NCBI RefSeq assembly: GCF_000011065.1
Contig: NC_004663.1
Span: 1,364,001-1,428,000, forward strand
DNA length: 64,000 nt
Direction of reading: 5' to 3'
Source: Bacteroides thetaiotaomicron VPI-5482
GTDB lineage: Bacteria > Bacteroidota > Bacteroidia > Bacteroidales > Bacteroidaceae
The notes beneath the pieces were generated by a model that made no database searches, was not told the DNA's origin, and saw only the letters and a program-made list of their open reading frames with translations. This document shows positions 59,594 to 64,000 of the stretch, one piece after another. Every line of letters starts with the position of its first letter. Positions within the stretch are counted from its first letter, which is position 1. The position numbers were made by a program, and so were the translations under genes.

Positions 59594-60667
59594 TTAAACA
59601 CCTAACCACTTAATAGACTGCATTTTTGCTGTATTATCATCAACCTTGCTTTTTCTTTCTGCGTTTACTTTATAAAGATCACCCGTCTGCATATCCGTAT
59701 GATGTGCCTGCCCGCTAGTGCGACTTTCGGAAAGAGCCTTGAAGCCTGCCTGAAAGACATAATGATCTCCCATATAGGCCCATCGGTTCCACACGTTATA
59801 CTGCTCTACTTGGGGGATATCCACGAAGCCGTCATCATTGCCGTCGTGCGCTTTGGTTTCGTTTTCATAATGCGCCAGTAAAGAGGTACTCCAACGTTTT
59901 GACAACTTTAAGGTGGCGTCCGCATTCGCCTCATACCGGTTGGTACTGCTTGCGAAAAGATTGGCAGATACCCAATCGGCCTCCGGCAACTGCGGCTTTT
60001 TGAACTCTACATTAATCTGTCCCGTGATGGCTTCGTAACCATTCTTCACTGATGAGATTCCTTTGGAAACCTGTATGCTTTGCATCCACGGACCGGGGAC
60101 ATATCCCAGACCATAAGGAGATGCCGCACCGCGATAGTTCGGGATATTCTCCGTGAGCATCTGTACATAAGTTCCGGACAATCCGAGCAGTTTGATCTGC
60201 TTGGCTCCCGTTGCCGCATCCGAATAGCTCACGTCCACCGAAGGGTTGGTCACGAAACTTTCTCCCAGATTACAGCAGGCAGCCCTGCTCAATTCGGCAC
60301 TGCTTATCATCTCTTCGTTCATCACGCTGCTGCGCAACTTCATCGTTCCCATTCTGCGGCTGACTACATTCACTTCGTTCAGTTCTACACCTTCCCGAAG
60401 GGTAATATCCAGTTCCTGATTCTTCTTGCTGACATGAACCGTGTCATTCTGAAAGCCGATAAAACTGATTACCAGCATGTGACTCTTCGAAGGTTTGGAG
60501 ATAGAAAAGCTGCCATCTTCCTTGGTAGTTACACCCTGACCCGTATTCACCCAGAATACATTAGCACCCGGAACAGGCTCTCCGGTATTATCTTTGACTA
60601 TTCCCCGCACCTGCGCTTGTGTCGTAACTGCAAGTAATGAGAACAGTCCCATTATTATATATTTCAT
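59594..60667 (-). pseudogene. TonB-dependent copper-type receptor, N-terminal half (split by the mobile element)
   Basis: The gene starts at 60667 (MKYIIMGLFSLLAVTTQAQ, signal peptide). A carboxypeptidase-like domain (about residues 20-95, VRGIVKDNTGEPVPGANVFW) and a plug domain (about 105-215, with TGAKQIKLLGLSGTYVQMLT) follow, then the first barrel strands. Native sequence ends at GDLYKV, 334 residues, at 59666. The last 24 codons to 59594 (NAERKSKVDDN...) are encoded by element DNA. The remaining 408 residues are at 16843-18067. A truncated protein that cannot form a barrel is expected. Confidence 0.93.
59666..59672. repeat. Right attachment-site core (attR)
   Basis: TACTTTA at the point where receptor codons LYKV meet element DNA; same heptamer and orientation as at 18061-18067. 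Confidence 0.8.
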
Positions 60668-60693
60668 TCTTTCTTGGACTTAGTTTTGCGATA

Positions 60694-60701
60694 CAAAATT
60701 A
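60694..60701 (-). promoter_or_regulatory. Bacteroides -7 promoter box for the receptor gene
   Basis: The minus strand reads TAATTTTG (TAnnTTTG), 27 bp before the receptor start. The copper genes downstream of the insertion are now cut off from it. Confidence 0.5.
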
Positions 60702-60802
60702 ATTCATTTCTCTTGCAACTGAGTTGCATTCATTCTCCTTGTTTTCATACCCTGCAAAGGCTGAAAACAAAGTACAATCGGACAAAAAAGATGAAATAAC
60801 AG

Positions 60803-61201
60803 CTAAATCAGAAAAACGGAATGTAACGCCAGCTTCTGCCTCGGACAGGGAGATGGCGGAGAAGGAAGACTGGAAAAGTCCACCGTCCGGTCTATAGAAG
60901 TGAAAGCAAATAGCTGACAATACTGTTCACAGAAAAGTGTTATCACCGGAACGGAAACTGTCAGTTCGGAAATATGCTTCATCAAATCGGGCTTATAGAT
61001 AGTTGCCGTACAGCCCTTTTCTCTACAATCTTTCTTTGAATCGCAAGTATGAGACTTCTTACATTTGGGACAGCCATCGGCACAACAGCCCTGCACAGTC
61101 TCACAACGGGAACAGCAATAATGAACAATAGATACTCCCGCCCCTGAATAGATAATCAGGAGAGAAAGGATCACTGCTGTTATGTAGGCTAGTCTCTTCA
61201 T
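60803..61201 (-). CDS. Small Cys-rich membrane-anchored protein of the copper operon (HYC_CC_PP-like)
   Basis: 132 residues from the ATG at 61201 (MKRLAYITAVILSLLIIYSG), one N-terminal helix or signal anchor, followed by VHYCC, CETVQGCCADGCPKCKKSHTC and further cysteines, then a hydrophobic segment and a SLPSPPSPCPRQ proline stretch. The H-Y-C, C-C and P-P landmarks match a Bacteroidetes family named after them. Cysteine pairs suggest Cu+ or other soft-metal binding outside the inner membrane. It is upstream of the receptor on the same strand, so a fourth member of the copper operon. Confidence 0.78.
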   Translation of the reverse strand: MKRLAYITAVILSLLIIYSGAGVSIVHYCCSRCETVQGCCADGCPKCKKSHTCDSKKDCREKGCTATIYKPDLMKHISELTVSVPVITLFCEQYCQLFAFTSIDRTVDFSSLPSPPSPCPRQKLALHSVFLI

Positions 61202-61210
61202 TTCGGGAGA

Positions 61211-61218
61211 CAAAGATA
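61211..61218 (-). promoter_or_regulatory. Bacteroides -7 promoter box for the Cys-rich protein
   Basis: The minus strand reads TATCTTTG (TAnnTTTG), 10 bp before the start codon at 61201, suggesting a very short leader. Probably the main promoter of the copper operon. Confidence 0.55.
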
Positions 61219-61285
61219 AGGTATTCCGGCAACAATATCAAATTAAATAATTCTCCATTTTTATTCGTACTACTGATATTATCCG

Positions 61286-61293
61286 TATATTTG
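61286..61293 (+). promoter_or_regulatory. Bacteroides -7 promoter box for the small protein-CDF unit
   Basis: TATATTTG (TAnnTTTG) 34 bp before the 59-aa gene start, divergent from the Cys-rich protein promoter. Confidence 0.5.
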
Positions 61294-61326
61294 ACCACAT
61301 ATTAGTTCTTTTAAATACATCATGTC

Positions 61327-61506
61327 ATGGAATATCATCGTATATCTTTCATCCACAACGATACAGAGTATTCGTTCATTAAAGCTATAAACGGGAACTT
61401 AACAGGATACGCTTTAATGTCAGCTTGCCGGATAGAAGTAGTCAATTATATGAAAGAAAATAACTTGAAAGGCAGCTATATACTAACCGGAATGTCAAAG
61501 GCTTAA
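61327..61506 (+). CDS. Small hypothetical protein, 59 aa, ahead of the CDF transporter
   Basis: ATG at 61327 to TAA at 61506. The product begins MEYHRISFIHNDTEYSFIKA and ends KGSYILTGMSKA. Mixed alpha/beta character, no signal or membrane segment, no family recognised. Its stop is 4 bp before the CDF start codon and a promoter lies just upstream, which supports translation and co-transcription with the transporter. Confidence 0.62.
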   Translation: MEYHRISFIHNDTEYSFIKAINGNLTGYALMSACRIEVVNYMKENNLKGSYILTGMSKA

Positions 61507-61510
61507 TCAC

Positions 61511-62434
61511 ATGAAAGCTAAAAGAGAGCAGATATTAATCAGAACTTCCTGGATTAGTACTATTGGTAATGCCATACTTTCCACATCAAAAATCATCGTA
61601 GGTTTATGGGCCGGCAGTCTTGCCGTGCTAGGCGACGGTATTGATTCGGCAACGGATGTGATCATCTCCATTGTCATGATTTTCACAGCACGCATTATCA
61701 GCCAGCCGCCTTCCAAGAAGTACGTATTCGGCTATGAGAAAGCCGAAGGGATTGCGACTAAAATTCTTTCGCTTGTGATATTCTATGCAGGGGTGCAAAT
61801 GTTGATATCATCTATCGGAAGTATCTTTTCCGAAGAAGCAAAAGAAATTCCGTCAGCCATTGCCATATACGTCACGATCTTTTCGATTATCGGCAAACTT
61901 CTATTGGCTTTATATCAGTACAAACAAGGGAAAAAGATAGATAGCTCCATGCTGACGGCCAATGCCATCAATATGCGCAATGATGTTATCATTTCCTCCG
62001 GTGTGCTGCTGGGACTGATATTCACGTTCATATTCAAACTGCCTATACTCGACTCCATCACAGGACTAATCATCAGCCTCTTTATCATAAAATCTTCGAT
62101 TGGCATTTTCATCGATTCGAATGTGGAATTGATGGATGGCGTCAAAGATGTCAATGTGTACAATAAGATATTCGAAGCGGTAGAAACAGTTCCCGGTGCG
62201 AGCAATCCACACCGGGTAAGATCAAGAATGATCGGAAATCTTTATATGATTACCCTCGATATCGAGGTAAATCCGCAGATAACCATCACACAGGCCCATC
62301 AGATAGCCGACGCTGTGGAGAAAAGCATAAAAAGCTCTATAGACAATGTCTATGATATCTTAGTACACGTGGAACCTGCCGGCGAATGTCAGACAGACGA
62401 GAAATTTGGTATTGACAAGGGTATGGTGAATTGA
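61511..62434 (+). CDS. Cation diffusion facilitator (CDF) metal transporter
   Basis: 307 residues. Helix 2 contains the metal-binding pair in VLGDGIDSATDVIISIVMIF (D-x-x-x-D pattern); helix 5 has a matching MRNDVIISSGVLLG (N/D). A C-terminal cytoplasmic domain (about 210-300) has VETVPGASNPHRVRSRMIGN and HQIADAVEKSIKS. CDF proteins export Zn2+, Fe2+ or Mn2+ using the proton gradient; the H/D site reads D-D and N-D rather than the Zn-type H-D, so specificity is open. It is next to a copper operon, which fits a metal-homeostasis neighbourhood. Confidence 0.93.
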   Translation: MKAKREQILIRTSWISTIGNAILSTSKIIVGLWAGSLAVLGDGIDSATDVIISIVMIFTARIISQPPSKKYVFGYEKAEGIATKILSLVIFYAGVQMLISSIGSIFSEEAKEIPSAIAIYVTIFSIIGKLLLALYQYKQGKKIDSSMLTANAINMRNDVIISSGVLLGLIFTFIFKLPILDSITGLIISLFIIKSSIGIFIDSNVELMDGVKDVNVYNKIFEAVETVPGASNPHRVRSRMIGNLYMITLDIEVNPQITITQAHQIADAVEKSIKSSIDNVYDILVHVEPAGECQTDEKFGIDKGMVN

Positions 62435-62443
62435 CGGAAGGCG

Positions 62444-62950
62444 TTAAGGAGCAAGTATATGCTCCCCCGAAGCTGTTATGATTACTCCACCACAATCACT
62501 GACCACCGTCTCGTGCTTTCCATCCGGAGTGACTATGATGGAACCGGTCTGTATGATATGCTTTCCGTCCGTCGTCACACGTATGCGGGCGCTTGTTTCT
62601 TCTTTTTCTTTCTTTTCCTTCTTTGCAGATTCCTCCTCTTCCTTATCCTCTATGGCTCTGTTCCGGTCCATACAGCCATTGGTATAATAACTTTTCATCT
62701 TAGTCACCCGGTCATCAACGAACCAGATATTAACGACTCCTGCAATACTTGACTCGGAAGTACGAAATTCCAGCATCTCACTCTCTTCGTCAAAACTTCG
62801 ATAGCTCGGTTTACCCATAATGGCTATTACTTCTTTAGAAGACATCCCACGTTGGATAATACTCAAATTCTCATAAGTAATTCTGCTTGCATAACAACTG
62901 CTGAGCAATATCACCAGCAGCAAAGACATAAGGATTTGACTCTTTTTCAT
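62444..62950 (-). CDS. Lipoprotein with SmpA/BamE-like fold and C-terminal polar tail
   Basis: 168 residues. The signal ends in a lipobox (MKKSQILMSLLLVILLSSCY). The mature N-terminal half has the GMSSKEVIAIMGKPS helix and VNIWFVDDRVTKMKSYY strand pattern of SmpA/OmlA (BamE-like) domains. A charged linker (EDKEEEESAKKEKKEKEE) is followed by a beta-rich DGKHIIQTGSIIVTPDGKHE segment with two similar DGKH repeats. Function is unknown. It converges on the CDF gene, the stops being 10 bp apart. Confidence 0.75.
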   Translation of the reverse strand: MKKSQILMSLLLVILLSSCYASRITYENLSIIQRGMSSKEVIAIMGKPSYRSFDEESEMLEFRTSESSIAGVVNIWFVDDRVTKMKSYYTNGCMDRNRAIEDKEEEESAKKEKKEKEETSARIRVTTDGKHIIQTGSIIVTPDGKHETVVSDCGGVIITASGEHILAP

Positions 62951-63143
62951 AATAGGTATAGTTTAGTAGTTTTTTGAATACCCCAAATGTAGTATGAGAA
63001 AATTCCCTTCGCAAAGACTTCTTCCTACTTGCAAATAGGGATTTCCCTATCTATGAAAAACGACAGGTATAATCTACAACTACTAACATTTCTTCTCTCA
63101 ACTATCCTATTGGCTTATCTATCATACCGTCCGCCACAGAGAA

Positions 63144-63377
63144 TCAATGACTGCATACCTTACTGATATCGACCGTAAATTCCTCACCGGCAGGCATGAA
63201 CTTCCCTTTTCGTTTAAGAAATCCGATCAGTTCGTCTACTTCCATATTATCTGCCGAACAAGTATAAAAACGCTGATGTTCGCCAAACTTCTCTACGATT
63301 GCAGCCCTCAGAGATGCCTCAGTATAACTATTTCCCTCCATCATGTGAAGGACTTCGTGTGCATGTAACTGTTCCAT
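63144..63377 (-). CDS. YecH-like (DUF2492) small metal-binding protein
   Basis: 77 residues, matching the DUF2492/YecH family: LHAHEVLHMMEGNSYTEASL with the H-x-H-x-x-x-H start, FYTCSADNMEVDELIGFL, and a C-terminal Cys-x-His (VCSH). These His/Cys ligands could hold one metal ion. Cytoplasmic and single-gene, with a TATCTTTG promoter upstream. Confidence 0.88.
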   Translation of the reverse strand: MEQLHAHEVLHMMEGNSYTEASLRAAIVEKFGEHQRFYTCSADNMEVDELIGFLKRKGKFMPAGEEFTVDISKVCSH

Positions 63378-63393
63378 AATCTATTTTTTTCTG

Positions 63394-63401
63394 CAAAGAT
63401 A
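63394..63401 (-). promoter_or_regulatory. Bacteroides -7 promoter box for the YecH-like gene
   Basis: The minus strand reads TATCTTTG (TAnnTTTG), 17 bp before the start codon. Confidence 0.5.
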
Positions 63402-63546
63402 AGTACGGCGTACAGATTAAAACTGTAACATATGATACAGAAGCAAGAAAAAAAGAATCATTAACAATGGCATCCCCTATATACATTGCCGAAGAAAGTA
63501 GCTGAATATTTTTCCTTTTTTATTCGCAGTATTCGGTAATTTCATT

Positions 63547-63554
63547 TATATTTG
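63547..63554 (+). promoter_or_regulatory. Bacteroides -7 promoter box for the DUF3298-type gene
   Basis: TATATTTG (TAnnTTTG), 50 bp before the ATG at 63604. Confidence 0.5.
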
Positions 63555-63603
63555 TCGATAGTGATAGATATGATCAATGTTGAATTTATAGAAAAAACGA
63601 GTA

Positions 63604-64000
63604 TGAAAAAACAATATGTCAGTCTGCTTGCGGTTATACTTTCGGTAAGCGGCTTTTTGTTTTCTTGTCATGACAAGATGAACAAAAACACGGGAGCATT
63701 ACAATTCGATAGTATACAGGTTAACGAGACGGCACACCTCTTTAATGACACCGCCAAACCCGCGTGCAATATTATCATCAACTTCGCCTATCCCGTCAAG
63801 TCATCGGATGATATGCTGAAAGACAGTCTGAACGCTTACTTCATCTCCGTCTGCTTCGGAGACAAATATATCGGCGAAAAACCGGAGGCGGTAGTGAAGC
63901 AATACGCCAAGAATTACATTGACGAGTATCGCCACGATCAGGAGCCGATGTACGCCGAAGACGAAAAGAATAAAGAAAGCGATGCAGTGGTAGGCGCATG
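63604..64000 (+). CDS. DUF3298/DUF4163-like lipoprotein, 3' end cut by window
   Basis: 132 residues visible with a lipoprotein signal (MKKQYVSLLAVILSVSGFLF, lipobox FSC). The mature part has IQVNETAHLFNDTAKPACNI followed by INFAYPVKSSDDMLKDSLNA, a pattern found in DUF4163/DUF3298 (RsiV-like) periplasmic proteins. The function of the family is not known. The frame continues past the end of the window. Confidence 0.68.

Larger units (their letters stand above)
18061..59672. mobile_element. Mobilisable integrative element, about 41.6 kb, inserted in a TonB receptor gene
   Basis: Boundaries are the direct repeats TACTTTA at 18061-18067 and 59666-59672, placed where a TonB receptor reading frame is interrupted and where removal of the DNA restores it. 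A tyrosine recombinase starts about 260 bp inside the right end. Mobilisation genes (relaxase, MobC-like, DUF3408) occupy 50.4-53.3 kb. There are no type IV secretion or tra genes, so transfer would need a helper conjugative element. The cargo is two metabolic blocks and a GNAT toxin-antitoxin pair. Remnants of other recombinases and IS show repeated insertion and decay. Confidence 0.9.

Noticed and set aside
1..64000. CRISPR array, tRNA, rRNA or prophage genes
   Set aside because: No regularly spaced direct repeats with unique spacers, no cloverleaf or rRNA-like segments, and no structural phage genes were recognised. The two 22-bp tandem arrays have no spacers.

Overview
The window comes from a Bacteroidales genome, most likely Bacteroides. 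Evidence: SusC/SusD pairs, TonB receptors with carboxypeptidase-like N-termini, promoters of the TAnnTTTG (-7) type in front of many genes, few Shine-Dalgarno sequences, and families typical of the group (DUF1573, DUF4923, YqgE, Bacteroides-type mobilisation genes). No rRNA, tRNA, CRISPR array or prophage structural gene was seen.

Region 1 (1-16,840) is ordinary chromosome: an aminotransferase (cut by the window edge), YqgE, a GNAT enzyme, recR, a sodium:solute symporter, the GTPase EngB, secreted small proteins, an OPT transporter, an esterase fused to a DUF1460 amidase-like domain, a PorV/PorQ-like outer membrane protein, lipB, an AraC regulator, then the copper genes copA and a secreted heavy-metal-binding protein. 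Two intergenic regions hold tandem arrays with an exact 22-bp period, and one holds a composite inverted repeat.

Region 2 (about 18,061-59,672) is a 41.6-kb mobile element inserted into a TonB-dependent receptor gene of the copper operon. The receptor's N-terminal half lies at 59,666-60,667 and its C-terminal half at 16,843-18,067, both on the minus strand, with TACTTTA repeated at both junctions. A complete tyrosine recombinase lies just inside the right end. The element has a relaxase, MobC-like and DUF3408 proteins but no conjugation machinery, so it looks mobilisable rather than self-transmissible. It appears to have grown by accretion: one complete integrase, one decayed and one truncated, two pairs of HTH genes, an IS with frame breaks, and fragments of a transposase, a Ppx/GppA protein and an aldo-keto reductase.

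The cargo has two blocks. Block A (21,256-34,602) is a minus-strand island for glycogen/glycolysis and stress: methylglyoxal synthase, an arginase-fold protein, alpha-glucan phosphorylase, a Kef-type antiporter, phosphofructokinase, an ECF sigma factor (frameshifted), Hsp20, phosphoglycerate mutase, class I aldolase, ferritin, a MarC protein, a ferritin relative lacking iron ligands, and small membrane proteins. Block B (35,943-49,448) holds a broken flavodoxin, an esterase lipoprotein, a Tat-type aldo-keto reductase, a secreted PPC-domain protein, a truncated Crp protein, a SusC/SusD pair, a CMD-hydrolase fusion, a seven-bladed lactonase and an AraC regulator. The right arm (49,517-59,408) carries the mobilisation genes, HTH genes, a sigma-like protein, a GNAT toxin with a small upstream antitoxin, two large inverted repeats and the integrase.

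Region 3 (60,667-64,000) returns to the chromosome: the receptor's N-terminal half, a cysteine-rich membrane protein of the copper operon, a small protein plus CDF metal transporter, a lipoprotein, a YecH-like protein and the start of a DUF3298-type lipoprotein.
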